64,000 nt of DNA. Source: Lepidostoma basale. Lineage: Eukaryota; Arthropoda; Insecta; Trichoptera; Lepidostomatidae. Position 1 is the stretch's first letter; each line of letters opens with the position of its first letter. The translations under genes were made by a program, and so were the position numbers. Below, one piece after another: positions 1 to 9,852 of this stretch. The notes beneath the pieces were generated by a model. It was given only the letters and a program-made list of their open reading frames with translations, did not search any database and was not told the origin of the DNA. The DNA lies in NCBI GenBank assembly GCA_022606425.2, contig JAHDVF020000671.1, positions 1-64,000 on the forward strand. The letters are read 5' to 3'.

Positions 1-150
1 TTGTTTGATGTTGTTTGTCAGCCAACTCTAATTTAAATAATGTCAAAATATTTTTATTGATAGGTAGATACAAAAAAATCGTTAAAACTTCATTTGTAAT
101 GATTTATTCTTCGAATAAACAACAATTTACAAAAAACATTATGGACATCA
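1..150. repeat. Dispersed repeat R, left copy
   Basis: This stretch recurs almost unchanged at 61567-61705, including the shared phrase GTCAGCCAACTCTAATTTAA and the run ACAATTTACAAAAAACATTA. No coding signal or terminal structure is recognisable, so the element class is unknown. It marks an interspersed repeat cut by the window edge. Confidence 0.6.
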
Positions 151-199
151 TTTCATATCAGTTTTGGGTTATTTTAAACATTTTTGACATTTTTTCCAT

Positions 200-1040
200 G
201 TCCTCTTCTTTGAAAGATCTGACGATCTGTGGCACAGAATTCATGTCTCGTTAGATGATGAGGTTCAGCTGTTCCTCCATCTTTTCAGCGGTCTTCCAGT
301 AAGTGACTATATATGCGAGTCTGTCATCCATTCTGGCTACATGGTATCTCCAGTATCTTCTTCTGGATCTACTCCACTGAACTATTTCATCTAATACGCA
401 AGTTTTTCTTATGTCTACGTATGGACACTATCTTGCAGAGTTTTTCCAGTAATGGATCTTAGTACCTTCATCTCAGATGTTCTTAGCAGACTCTTGGTTC
501 GTATAGTATCAGTCAGCGTCTCTACAGTAAACTTCTTATTCTTCTTCGTCCTTATTGTAGACCTATGTGGTCTGTTCTCCAGAGTGTTGCTCCTCCTGTG
601 AGTGAGATTCCCAGCTGTCCTTCCATCTTTTAGAAGGTCTTCCACGAGGACGAGTCCCGTGAGGCTGATTATGCAATGAAATATAGGGGAGTCTGGTGGT
701 GTCCATTCTTTGAACATGACCGTACTAGTCCCTTTCTCGCTGTCTGCTCCATCTTATAATATCCTCAACCTCACATATCTCTTTTATTCTGGTGTTCATC
801 ATGCGATCCCTCAGTGTCTTACCTGCTATCATCCTCAATGTCTTCATTTAAGTAGTCCTCAAAACTTGTTTGGTCCTTACTGTTTCTGCCTTTGATTCGA
901 CACCATATGTTATTATTGGTCTTACGCATGATTTATAGATTCTCATCTTACTCTTAATGGCCTATGTATGTCTTGTTTTTTCCTCTACAGATCGTCATGA
1001 TTGGTCGCACGCATTTCTTATAAATTCTGACCTTGCCCTC
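200..1040 (-). mobile_element. LINE D fragment interrupted by LINE D'
   Basis: Minus-strand translation of 200-527 gives a non-LTR retrotransposon C-terminal region (KTLxDxVxT, LLRTSEMKVLRSITGK). It matches the copies at 25305-25710 and 41644-41948. The same element resumes at 991-1040 (sense ATMIGRT-like region before the YKxxVRP motif). The intervening 528-982 is another LINE. Both pieces are 5'-truncated and full of stops, so no protein is made. Confidence 0.7.
528..982 (-). mobile_element. LINE D' 3' fragment inserted in LINE D
   Basis: Minus-strand reading shows a LINE C-terminal tail (RTDTTRLPYIS-like, GLVLVEDLLKDG) ending in a short (GAA)n-like run. The octamer CTCTACAG occurs at 520-527 and again at 983-990 and looks like the target-site duplication made on insertion into LINE D. 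Sister copies lie at 34235-34990 and 36735-37590. Confidence 0.65.
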
Positions 1041-1424
1041 TTATTTTCCGTGTGGAATAACCGCGCTTACCAAACCGGAGTAAGAATGCTATTGTAATAA
1101 AACCAATGCAACCTGGTCTAGACTTGAAATTAAGAAGTGGAAATTCCAGACGATTTATTTTATAAAAAAAAAATTACAAATTTAAGGCGTATTTGGAGCG
1201 CTACATTAAACCAAAAACGTGCAAGCAAGTTCAACGCTAATGAGGTAGAAAACTCTATAAGATCTCGCTTGTTGAATATTGTAACATTGATGTGAAAAAT
1301 AATTAACTCCAGTGCGATCGTATTCACTGCGCTTCCCACAAGTATCCCTAGAGGCAGGTTGGTTCTATATTACAAGAACTTTTAGGATCTTGGGAAAATT
1401 CTTTTCTTCATCCACTCTACAACT

Positions 1425-1575
1425 GAATGGTGCGGACAGCATTATCACTAAAGCGCTTGACCCGGACATTGAAATAAAATGCAGAATTGAAGTTGCACGA
1501 GCTGCATTTAATAAAAAAAAACATTATTTTGCAACGATATCCTTAAATTGAAACTCCGACAAAGAATGATATATG

Positions 1576-1616
<41 letters not shown>

Positions 1617-2045
1617 ATTCTACTCTATGGCTGTGAAACCTGGACTCTGAATGTGAATGGGATGAACCTTTTGGAAGCGTTCGAGATGTGAATATACCGC
1701 AGAATGTTCCGTATACCGTGGACCCATGGGGTCAGTAATGCAGACGTACTGAAGAGAGCCAGAGCCAATAAAGAGCTGTTGTTGAGTGTGAAAATTAAAA
1801 AGGTCTAATATTTGGATTATGTTCTAAGGGATGAAAAATACCACCTCCTTCGACTGATATTATTGGGTAAAGTGGAGGGACGTCGGGGAGTTGGTTGAAG
1901 GCAGCTGTCCTGGCTGCGGAACATCAAAGAGTGGACAGGAATAACAAGAGTTCCGAACCTGTTCCAAGTGGCGCAGGATAGAGATGCCTTTGCTGCAGTG
2001 ATCGCCAACGTTGGGGGACCTAACACGGCACCGAAAGAAGAAGAT
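1425..2045 (+). mobile_element. LINE C 3' fragment with internal (AT)n
   Basis: The plus strand encodes a decayed reverse-transcriptase C-terminal region: LDPDIEIKCRIEVARAAFNK, then LLYGCETWTLNVNGMN and WTGITRVPNLFQVAQDRD, ending in AANVGGP-type sequence and a (GAA)n tail near 2033. It matches the copies at 33600, 39712, 58385 and 59325. A 36-bp (AT)n tract at 1576-1611 replaces the codons between RQRM and LLYGCET. In-frame stops show it is dead. Confidence 0.75.
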
Positions 2046-2463
2046 GTGCTGCAAATGTAGCTTATCGCTGTTCTAAACTATATTTTTTACTGCAAATATA
2101 TTCGGCTGGGTAACAAGGATTTAAAGAATTTACAAGGGTCTTATAATGTAAGCGAAGTCAAATATCATGGCAAACGTTCAAAATGTATTTCAATTTCTAC
2201 CAGATCTGAATTCTAATTTGTTTTCGTATTTAAAACGAAGACAAATAGCATGAAAGAGACAAGAGAAAGCTGTAGAGCAGGAGGCTTCCTGAACACTGAA
2301 TGATGCTAAACTTGTTATAATATTATTCAAGAATGTTGGACAAATCTTGGAATCACCGATAACCCTTTCACTTGCAGATGTCTACCTACAATGTACCAAT
2401 AATATACTTTGGGAATTAAAAAAACATTGTTTAAACCACTTTTTAATTTAAAAATATGAAAAT

Positions 2464-2504
2464 ACACGACATGTTTCGGAAGATACCTCCATCTTCATAC
2501 ATAC
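2464..2504 (-). ncRNA. Degenerate hammerhead-ribozyme motif
   Basis: On the minus strand the order is ATGAAGA, GGAGG-TAT-CTTCC, GAAACATGTC. It is the same motif as at 31875-31913, but the first core base C is A and stem II has a G-T pair. The 3' end of a Penelope-type element (2503-2563) lies directly next to it in the opposite orientation. It is probably inactive. Confidence 0.5.
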
Positions 2505-2563
2505 ATTTAATCTCCCAAGCTCCCATTCCCAATCAAATGCAAATTAATCATTTATTAATTTCG
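2503..2563 (+). mobile_element. Penelope-type 3'-end fragment
   Basis: These 60 bases repeat almost exactly at 43269-43330, where they encode and follow the C-terminus of a Penelope-like (GIY-YIG side) reading frame. Here only the last codons and 3' untranslated part remain, sandwiched between a minus-strand hammerhead relic and a LINE A fragment. Confidence 0.55.
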
Positions 2564-2564
2564 A

Positions 2565-3045
2565 AGAGAACTTGGAACAGGTGAGGGAATTTGTGTATTT
2601 AGGTAGCATGTTCACAGCAGATGGCCGAACGGATAGTGACGTCGAAAGAAGGGTTGGCGCGGGTAACAAAGTCAATGGAGCTTTAAAAATAGTTATTGGA
2701 AACAAGAATTTGTCAATGAAAGCGAAAACGGCCGTTCACAATGGAGTTCTGGTCCCAACCCTAATGTATGGAAGCGAAGCATGGAACTGGCAGAAGAAGG
2801 ATGAGAGCAGAATATGTGCGGTAGAGAAGAGGTCCCTAAGACGTATGTGTGGTAGAACGATTTACGACAGAATCTCAAATGCTGATATAAGAAAGGAATG
2901 TAGAGCGAAAGAAGGTATTATGAACAAAATTATGAAAGGATCGCTGCGTTGGTTCGACGTATGGAACGCATGGATGGAGAAAAAATGGTTAAGAAAGTAT
3001 ACGTTAATATAAATGGGGTACGAAGTCGAAGCAGACTGAGGAAAA
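2565..3045 (+). mobile_element. LINE A (A2 type) internal fragment
   Basis: This encodes FVYLGSMFTADGRTDSDVER, then LVPTLMYGSEAWNWQKKDES and LRRMCGRTIYDRISNADIRK. This is the region just after the reverse-transcriptase palm of a non-LTR retrotransposon. It is joined in frame-like fashion to the Penelope 3' fragment and stops abruptly within the GRPRK region, so both ends are missing. Recognised by identity to the copies at 32150 and 46583. Confidence 0.75.
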
Positions 3046-3189
3046 AACTTAAAAACTTATTTAAACAGTTAAAAGTTTAAGTAATAAAAATAGGTAGTTT
3101 TAATTAATATTTTTTTTAAATGGATACCCATCAAAAGATATCAGTAAAAGTATTGAATTATCTATTTATATCATTCTAATATCTCTTCC

Positions 3190-3362
3190 CTCATTCATTC
3201 GTTCCATAAATTCTTACAATCTGATTGAACTATCTTTAATATTATCTAGGACGCATTCATTCGCCCTATATATTTTTTAACTTCTTCGTTTGGGATTCTA
3301 TCATAAATTGTTTATCCGCACATTCTTCTAAGAGATCTCATTTCTACGGCATTCAAGCTTCA
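3190..3362 (-). mobile_element. Old LINE A fragment
   Basis: The minus strand resembles the SLRWFGHMER to LRRMCG part of LINE A, but many substitutions and indels show that it is much older than the adjoining copy. Confidence 0.45.
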
Positions 3363-3364
3363 CT

Positions 3365-3845
3365 TACAACAACAACAACAACAAAACACCATCACACCGT
3401 TTCCCCGCAGGGGTAGGCAGAGAGAATGGACCGACACACTACTCTATCCTGACATGCCTCTCTAGCTTCCTCCACATTCATAAAGCGAGTCATACACGCA
3501 CGTCGATTCTTACGGCTTCTGACATGACCAACCTTTAAAAAAATAATTTGGTCATGCCATGTTTTCCTCGGTCTACCTCGACTTCGCACTCCATTAACAT
3601 CGTTAACGTATACTTTTTTAACCATTCACCCATGCGCTCCTTATGTCCGAACCAACGCAGCGATCCTTTCATTATTTTGTTCATAATACCTTCTTTCGTT
3701 CTAAATTCCTTCCTAATATCAGCATTTGAGATTCTGTCGTTCATCGTTCTACCACACATATGTCTTAGGGACCTCATTTCTACCGCATTTATTCTGCTCT
3801 CATCATTCTTCTGCCAGTTCCATGCTTCGCTTCCATACAAAATGG
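3365..3845 (-). mobile_element. LINE A2 3' end with (GTT)n tail
   Basis: Minus-strand reading starts at MYGSEAWNWQKNDES, continues through WFGHKERMGE, RGKHGMTK and SRKNRRACMTRF, and ends with SAYPCGET and a tail of GTT repeats (ACAACAACA on the plus strand at 3366-3385). A frameshift in the GRPRKTWHDQ region breaks the frame. It lies opposite the 2565-3045 copy, making an inverted LINE pair. Confidence 0.8.
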
Positions 3846-4311
3846 TTAGTTTGGTTCACTTACATACATTCAAAATATTCGAGAAACAAAAGAATAACGC
3901 GTCATCATTTGTTTCATGCTTTTTTTATAATTGGCTGCGTTTTTTTTTAATTCGTACAATTTCGAATATGCATAAATGAGCTTGATTTCGACGTAATTAA
4001 GTAGAAATTACAACGACGGCGCGTTTAATAAATATATGTATATAGATATATAAATATATGTGTGTATACGCGCAGACATTTCACGAGATGAAAAAATCAA
4101 TATGTGAGTGCACTTTCTCTTGGCAACGGCCTCGATACGATATTTGGGTGCTGTAAAAACTTGTATGTCGAGTTTCAAGATCAGAATGAGTGTTCGTGAT
4201 ATTGTAATGGGTTTTGATCATCACCGCGCGTTTAAATCTTTCTCGTACTTTTTTTTTTCTTGCGTGATTTCAACGATTGGTCGGAAACGAAACCTAAAAT
4301 AAATTTATTCT

Positions 4312-4445
4312 AAACTAACTAACTAACCAAAACGCCGTCTCTACGAAGGGGTAGGCAAAAATAATGGAAGACAAAAGAATCGTCTTATGCACGTGCGTCG
4401 ATTTCTCCGACTTCTTGCGTGGCCGATACTCAATATTTGATTATA
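4312..4445 (-). mobile_element. LINE A1 3' end, short
   Basis: Only the last ~130 bp remain, with the (GTTA)n tail visible as CTAACTAACTAACC on the plus strand and a decayed SAYPFVETA-type terminus. Confidence 0.6.
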
Positions 4446-5480
4446 AATTCTATATTTTTATAATAATAGCATAAACGGATGTAAACGTCCGTTTCCTAAT
4501 AGATTAATTATAAGAATGACATGTTTATGCATGGAAATGAAAAATAAATGCCGCAGAAATGAGACCTTTGAGAAAAATGTGTGAGAAAACGATTTGATAC
4601 TAAACGATAAAATTAAGAAAATATATAAAAGTGTTTTTCAAATAAAATGTTTACTCGAAAATTACATGTCCTATGACTTTCGAGGTAATTCTGCAGGCTA
4701 TTGATTTTAAAACTGTTTTTTTTATATCTCAAAACAACAGAATAACTCACAAATTGATTATTCACATATCCAAAAGTACTTATATCTGTTTATTTTGCTT
4801 AATTATTGGGAATATACGATAGAAAAGTGGTGATTTTTCTAGTGTCCCACGCTCCTTTTGCACTTTATAAACGAAAAATATTCATTGATAAGCTACTTCT
4901 TGTCCAAGAGTTTTATGTTATTTGGAAGGATTATATGATCCAGATTCAATAATATTCCTAGATAACAGCGTATTAGAGTTCAAAATAATATAAAATACTG
5001 TTTTTATTTAGTCACTCAAAACGACGTTGGTGGAAAATTCCGTATACGCTACGTCGATATACTGATTTAAACGAAAAATTTACTATAAACTAAGTATATA
5101 TTTGATTGATGGCAACATTTTATAGCTCGTCAACGGTCGCCATGTTCGTAAATTGACACCAGTCGCATTATGTTATGTGAAATAGTGGTCGGGCGTCACG
5201 ACGTGCTGTTTTTATTTTCCACTACGAACGTGATTCTATAATGTAAGTATTGATTGTTTGACTTACAGCTTTTCATGGGTAAAAATGACCGACATCTAGA
5301 ATCTGAATTCAATGTAATATTTAGTAAAATCATATTCATAAACCTGCATTTTGGAGTTTGTTTCAATACTGGCATCATACGTCACTTCCACTACGCGACG
5401 TGATTTATTAGTGGAACGCCAAATGTGACGTAGTGGAATTATTACGCAACGAGCAAACTTTTTGAAAAACGCCCATAAGG
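4446..5480. other. No recognisable feature
   Basis: AT-rich sequence. No reading frame, splice-like exon or known repeat could be supported on either strand. Confidence 0.5.
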
Positions 5481-5805
5481 CAGACGATTGTATCATAAAT
5501 AAAATTAAAATATGATCCCTGGAATGGTGTGGACATATAGAAAAAATGGACGAAAGAAGAATGGTTAAAAAGTTATATACAAGCGGTGTGAGTGGAAAGT
5601 GGTGGAAGACCAAGGAAAACATGGCATGACCAAATTAATTAAATATTTAAAAGCGGCCACATTAGAAGTCGAAAAAATTTACGAAATTGATTGTCACGAT
5701 GTATGAATATAGAGGAAGCTTAAGAGGTATGTCAGGACAAAGCAGTATGGCGATCCATCCGTTCTCTCTACCTCTCCGGGGAAACGGCGTGATGGTTAGT
5801 TAATT
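5480..5805 (+). mobile_element. LINE A 3' end, decayed
   Basis: Plus-strand pieces match LINE A: a CGHIEKMDERRMVKKLYTSGV-like stretch, then the final SLPLRGNGVM region and one GTTAGTTA unit. It is closest to the variant at 31010-31657 (which has TSIVS). Frameshifts prevent a continuous frame. Confidence 0.6.
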
Positions 5806-5809
5806 TTAT

Positions 5810-5925
5810 AACAATGATGTAAAGCTCCATATTTAACGATTCAAACAAGTGATAACGCCTGTTTTCTAGAAATTTTATTACATTTGATAATGCCTTAGTA
5901 ACCCGAAACATATCGTTCCTAAATA
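5810..5925 (+). repeat. Penelope-type terminal repeat piece with hammerhead relic
   Basis: It contains the GCCTTAG...CCCGAAACATATC motif, a decayed hammerhead 3' half, and flanking sequence also seen at 11336-11520, 19080-19155 and 39125-39215. Inferred to be a terminal repeat fragment of a Penelope-like element. Confidence 0.4.
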
Positions 5926-5975
5926 TAGCTTCTTTAAATGGATATTTTTATTCGGATTAAGTAAACATAATATTA

Positions 5976-6203
5976 ACTAACTTACCATCACGCCGTCTCC
6001 CCGTAGGGGTAGGCAGAAAGAATGGACACACTATTCTTTCCTGACATTTCTCTCGTTTCCTCAACATTAATCCATCGTGTCATGCACGCGCGTCGATTTC
6101 TCTGACTCCTCACGTGGACGACATTCAATATTTGATTTATTTGATCGTGCCACGTTTTCCTCGGTCCTCCTCTATTTCTAGTTCCATTTACATCTTTACA
6201 CAT
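5976..6203 (-). mobile_element. LINE A1 3' end
   Basis: Minus-strand translation gives KDVNGTRNRG, GPRKTWHDQINQILNVVHVR, SQRNRRACMTRWINVEETRE, then SAYPYGETA and a short tail. It is truncated at the 5' side. Confidence 0.75.
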
Positions 6204-6594
6204 ACATAAAACGAAGTTTTATTTTTAATTTAACAGTTTATAATATTTTTTTCTGGTTCTGATTTTAAAAAAATGGTTTGATTCATGTGGTGCTCCTGTC
6301 AATTTGGAGATATTTCTTGTATAAGTGAATTATTTTGGTCAATTTGATTGTTGCCGCACTTTGTGATAGTTATTTGTGACACGAAATACGTTTTCACTCT
6401 TCTGATGTTAAAATAATACAAGTTTTTTCGTTTATAAAAATAATTTTGACAGGTGTAAAAATAAATTTATCATTTGTTCCAAAGACAATTTAAATAAATT
6501 CTTCAATCAAATTTTCAAGTTTTTGCTGGTGTTGGATTGTTTTAAGTGCCTAATTAAAATGAAAACAGTGGAATAAAAAATTTAATAAACACAA
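6204..6594. other. No recognisable feature
   Basis: AT-rich sequence with a short phrase (TTTAACAGTTTATAAT) that recurs near 11520. Nothing coding can be supported. Confidence 0.4.
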
Positions 6595-6916
6595 ATATCC
6601 GGATCGTCCAGCTGACGACAAGTGCACCATCTAAAAGAACATTATGTGTTAAATTATTTTTATGTGTTATTTTATTTGATATCATTGTATTTTGTATAAT
6701 TTGTTTTAGATTTATTATGTAGACGTTGAATGATTGAAGTGTGCGCGGGAGATGCCTATTGGTGGCGATGAGGTTCGCAACCCATCACACCGCGTCTCTC
6801 GCGTTGGCGAAAAGAGAAGAATGGAGTGCAGCATCGATTAAAGTGTTGCAGTTCATTCTTTCTGTCTACCCTTTCGGGGAAACGGCGTGATGGTTAGTTA
6901 GTTAGTTAGTTAATAT
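6595..6916 (+). mobile_element. SINE-like element B (shares LINE A tail), copy 1
   Basis: A conserved ~320-bp unit: a head near AATAAACACAAATATCC, an AT-rich middle, a GC-richer block (GATGCCTATTGGTGGCGATG, GGTTCGCAACCC), then ~60 bp matching the last codons and 3' end of LINE A1 and a (GTTA)n tail at 6894-6914. Other copies are at 9038-9255, 19505-19925 and 23071-23345. The GGTTCGCAACC block resembles a pol III B box, but no well-spaced A box is visible. Interpreted as a non-autonomous retroposon moved by LINE A. Confidence 0.6.
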
Positions 6917-7795
6917 TTAATTATTTTAGTGTTTTGGCCAAAACAATGGATTATTTAAAAAATGTATATTGCTATTTTCATGTTGCACATTGAAAAATAT
7001 TACGCATCGTAATACTTGCATGCCATTAATTTAACCTTATTTTTCACTAATCAGTAGAACCTCTCTAATCCGTTACCTTTGGATTAGAGAGGTTGAGATT
7101 TATTTTGGAACGTTTATGCTTTTGTTATAACAAATATTATGAATAAATTAAAAATTAAAAATAATATTTTTAAGTTCTTATTGGGGTTTAGGTAATTACT
7201 TACAACAAAGAAAATAAATCAACGATTGGGCTTGGCGTTAAATTTATTTGATTATTTATAATATTTTATTTATTTTTAATTGCTATTTTAATTTCTAAAA
7301 TTTCAAGATTGCTCAGTTATATTTCTATTATTAACATGCAAAATTTCAGCGCCAATATCTTTATTAAATGAATGATCTTTTTCAATGAGGTGGTTAGCAA
7401 ATTCAGAAAAAATATTATTAGAGAGACATCGTATGTGCTATTTTATTCTTAATTCAAAACAACGCCTTGTTTTATCTATATATTAACATGTCTGATATGT
7501 AATTTCAATTTTTTTTAAATTTAGTGTTGTATATAAAGTATATAAAAAAAATAAAAATAAAAAGATTAGAGGTTTATTAAAAATTTACATTATATCCAAT
7601 TTATGTAATTTTCAAAATATCATACAATGGAAAAATAAATGTATCTTCATATATTGTTTCTTGATTAAATATGTATATATTTCCAATTCCAACGTCAGTT
7701 TTCCAGCAGACATTTGACATTACCTCAGCAGTTCGAAACATGAAATTCCCATAAAATATAATAAAACATCTTGAAAACAGACGTTATCTAATTGA
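6917..7795. other. AT-rich, one short hairpin
   Basis: Mostly featureless. At 7051-7090 an inverted repeat (AACCTCTCTAATCC...GGATTAGAGAGGTT) preceded by CAGTAG resembles a pogo/Tigger-type terminus, but no second end was found. A Penelope-type relic (GTTCGAAACATGAAATTCCC) lies near 7728-7755. Confidence 0.35.
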
Positions 7796-7797
7796 AT

Positions 7798-8240
7798 AAT
7801 CAACCATCACACCGTCTCTCCGAAGAGGTAGGCAAAAATAATGGGCTGCCACACTATTGCGGCACTCAACATTCATACATCGTGTCATGCAAGCACGTCG
7901 ATTTTTCCGACACTCAATATTTGATTTATTTGATCACCCTAGATTTTCCTCGGTCTTCTTCTATTTCTAGTTCCGTTTACATCGTTAATATAACTTTCTT
8001 TACCAATAAATCTTCGTTCATTCTTTTCATGTGTCAGAACCATTTTAATGACCCTTTCATTATTTTGTTCATAACACTTTCATTCGCAACGCATTCACTT
8101 CTTATATTTGCATTCGACACTCTATCATATACATTTTTACCGCACATTCATCTAAGACATCTCATTTTAAATGCATTAATTCTACTTTCATCCTTCTTTT
8201 GCCAGTTCCACGCTTTACTTCCATACATAGTTATATGTAT
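7798..8240 (-). mobile_element. LINE A1 3' fragment
   Basis: The minus strand matches LINE A1 from the MYGSEAWNW region to the SAYPFGETA end. A deletion between the terminus and the CMTRC-like motif, together with several frameshifts, makes it non-coding. Confidence 0.65.
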
Positions 8241-8351
8241 AACTATGTTTCAAAATTAAAACAGTAATTCTATTTTAACTGTTAAATTAATAAACTATGT
8301 TTGTTTTTTTTCTTTTTTTATGTATTTTGTATATACAACACTATTAAAATT

Positions 8352-8395
8352 ACGCATCAGACATGTTTCGAACAACCAGTCCTTCTTCAGTGTTA
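8352..8395 (-). ncRNA. Hammerhead-like motif, left arm
   Basis: Minus-strand CTGAAGA core, stem II AGGAC-TGGTT-GTTC (one mismatch), GAAACATGTC. Helix I is reduced to two or three pairs, so activity is doubtful. It pairs with the intact copy at 8571-8614. Confidence 0.5.
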
Positions 8396-8570
8396 CATAT
8401 TATAAAGATACATATATAAAATATTATAAAATTGTTTACAAATATGATAAATTTTGACAGATGTTATAAGTATTTATTTTAGAACGTTTACTCATTCTGA
8501 ATAACATCTATCAAAATTTATCATATTTGTAAACAATTTTATAATATGTTAAATATATATCTTTAAAATA

Positions 8571-8614
8571 TGTATCACTGAAGAAGGACTGGTTGTCCGA
8601 AACATGTCTGATAT
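8571..8614 (+). ncRNA. Minimal type I hammerhead ribozyme, intact core
   Basis: Core strand CTGAAGA at 8578-8584 (fits CUGANGA); stem II GGAC/GTCC at 8586-8589 and 8595-8598 with loop TGGTT; GAAA at 8599-8602; palindromic stem III ACATGT at 8602-8607; C at 8608 as the predicted cleavage residue (GUC). Helix I pairs GTATCA (8572-8577) with TGATAT (8609-8614) as six pairs, one of them G-U. The very short palindromic stem III is known from Penelope-like retroelements, where paired copies are thought to act as dimers. Activity is inferred, not shown. Confidence 0.7.
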
Positions 8615-8717
8615 GTAATTTTAATAGTGATGTATATACAAAGTATATATATAAAAAGGACAAATAAAACATCTAACACAAAATATGGCGAATACAGAAG
8701 AAATAAAAAACTTTGTT

Positions 8718-8841
8718 TTATGTATCACAATTGTACTCTTTTTTATTTTTTGCGACAGCTGTTTCGTCAACCTATGTTGACAACGTAGATTAACGAAACA
8801 GCTGTCGCAAAAAATAAAAATACTATTGGGATACATAAAAG
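8718..8841. repeat. Palindrome with GAAACAGCTGTC arms
   Basis: GACAGCTGTTTCGT (8754-8767) faces ACGAAACAGCTGTC (8793-8806), and the flanks out to about 8718 and 8841 also match in inverted orientation. The hammerhead 3' half (GAAACAGCTGTC) is kept on both strands, but the CUGANGA half is lost on both. Related to the pairs at 10984-11105 and 45744-45864. Confidence 0.55.
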
Positions 8842-8851
8842 TTTTTTAATT

Positions 8852-9006
8852 TAAATATTGAATGTCGGCCATGTGAGGAGTCAGAGAAATCGACGCGCGT
8901 GCATGACACGATGTATGAATGTTGAGGAAGCGAGAGAAATATGTCAGGAAAGAAAAGTGTGGCTGTCCATTCTTTCTGCCTACCCCTTCGGGGAGACGGC
9001 GTGATG

Positions 9007-9037
<31 letters not shown>
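8852..9037 (+). mobile_element. LINE A1 3' end
   Basis: Encodes LNVGHVRSQRNRRACMTRCM and NVEEAREICQERKVW, ending PFGETA and a six-unit (GTTA)n tail at 9006-9034. It is 5'-truncated to the last 180 bp. Confidence 0.75.
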
Positions 9038-9038
<1 letters not shown>

Positions 9039-9255
9039 ATAATCATTGTAATTTATATTATTTGTTTTCGATTTATTTTGTGGGTGTTGGACGATCGCAG
9101 TGTGCGCGGGAGATGCCTATTGGTGGCGATGAGGTTCGCAACCCATCACACCGCGTCTCCCGCGAGGCGAAAAGAGAAGAATGGAGTGCCGCATCAGTAA
9201 AAGTCAGACAGTCCATTCTTTCTGCCTACCCTTTCGGTTAGTTAGTTAGTTATCA
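9038..9255 (+). mobile_element. SINE-like element B, copy 2
   Basis: It follows LINE A1 directly and keeps the block GTGTGCGCGGGAGATGCC, the GGTTCGCAACCC box and the shared LINE A terminal segment, ending in GTTA repeats. The upstream third of the element is missing. Confidence 0.6.
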
Positions 9256-9852
9256 TAGTGTTTCGGCCAAACCAATGGACTATTTAAATAATACAATAAA
9301 TACAAATGTTATATTCACTTTTCATATCAATTCGAAAAAAATATAAACAAAAAATTGAATTCGGAATACGATTTCCTTTTTTAAATTGATGGCATTCGGC
9401 CAATTAACGTCTCCCACGGAGGTTGTTTATTTTTAAGAAAACTTCATCACCACAATTATTTCAGTTTGGAATTATACGGGGGAATTCGAGTCTGCATTCC
9501 ATCCGAGATTCGGGTGAGGCCAAACGAGTTTCGGAGTAGCTTACAACTCTCTCTTTCTTGACACGGATAGCACTCCTGATCGACGATACTGGAGAAAGTC
9601 GCCTGCGGGCATTTGGAAGCTGCACTGGACCGGCGGTCAACACATCTAGGATGCTTAGTGTATTTGAACGATGATTACTTCGAAGGCTAATCACCATATT
9701 ATAAATATAAAAAATAGTCAAATCTATTTTATTTTTAGCTTGATTGCCATTATTTCTAATGGGTATTTTCCTTGAAAGTGTTATAAAAAGAAAAAGAAAC
9801 ATGTTTAGAAAAAAATCTTCAGACATTTGTCCGAAAATATATTAACTAACAC
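9256..9852. other. Unassigned, with a GC-richer patch
   Basis: 9475-9670 is clearly richer in G and C than its surroundings. On the minus strand it is open for about 60 codons (RRRLSPVSSIRSAIRVKKER, then SESRMECRLEFPR-like), but no family is recognised. It could be an old retroelement or an exon remnant. Flanks are AT-rich. Confidence 0.3.

Larger units (their letters stand above)
8328..8640. repeat. Long imperfect palindrome with two hammerhead motifs
   Basis: The left arm (8328-8470) and right arm (8500-8640) are near reverse complements. They share the outer phrase ATTACGCATCAGACATG / CATGTCTGATATGTAAT and the inner phrase TTGTTTACAAATATGATAAA. Each arm carries a hammerhead-like motif pointing outward. 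The arrangement fits two terminal repeats of a Penelope-like element in head-to-head inverted orientation, with no coding region left. Confidence 0.6.

Noticed and set aside
6932..6970. GTGTTTCGGCCAAANCAATGGACTATTTA motif (also near 9253, 11561, 20085, and inverted at 26349 and 43016) as another hammerhead class
   Set aside because: The inverted strand has GGCCGAAAC, but no CUGANGA strand or matching stem could be drawn, so it is only noted as a recurrent unknown repeat.
7051..7090. Complete pogo-type MITE
   Set aside because: Only one CAGTAG...AACCTCTCTAATCC end with an adjacent inverted copy was found. No second terminus or convincing TA pair could be seen.
9001..9037. (GTTA)n runs at many places as interstitial telomere repeats
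   Set aside because: The unit is four bases (GTTA), not the insect TTAGG pentamer, and each run lies directly after the stop codon of LINE A1 or at the end of element B. It is a retrotransposon tail.
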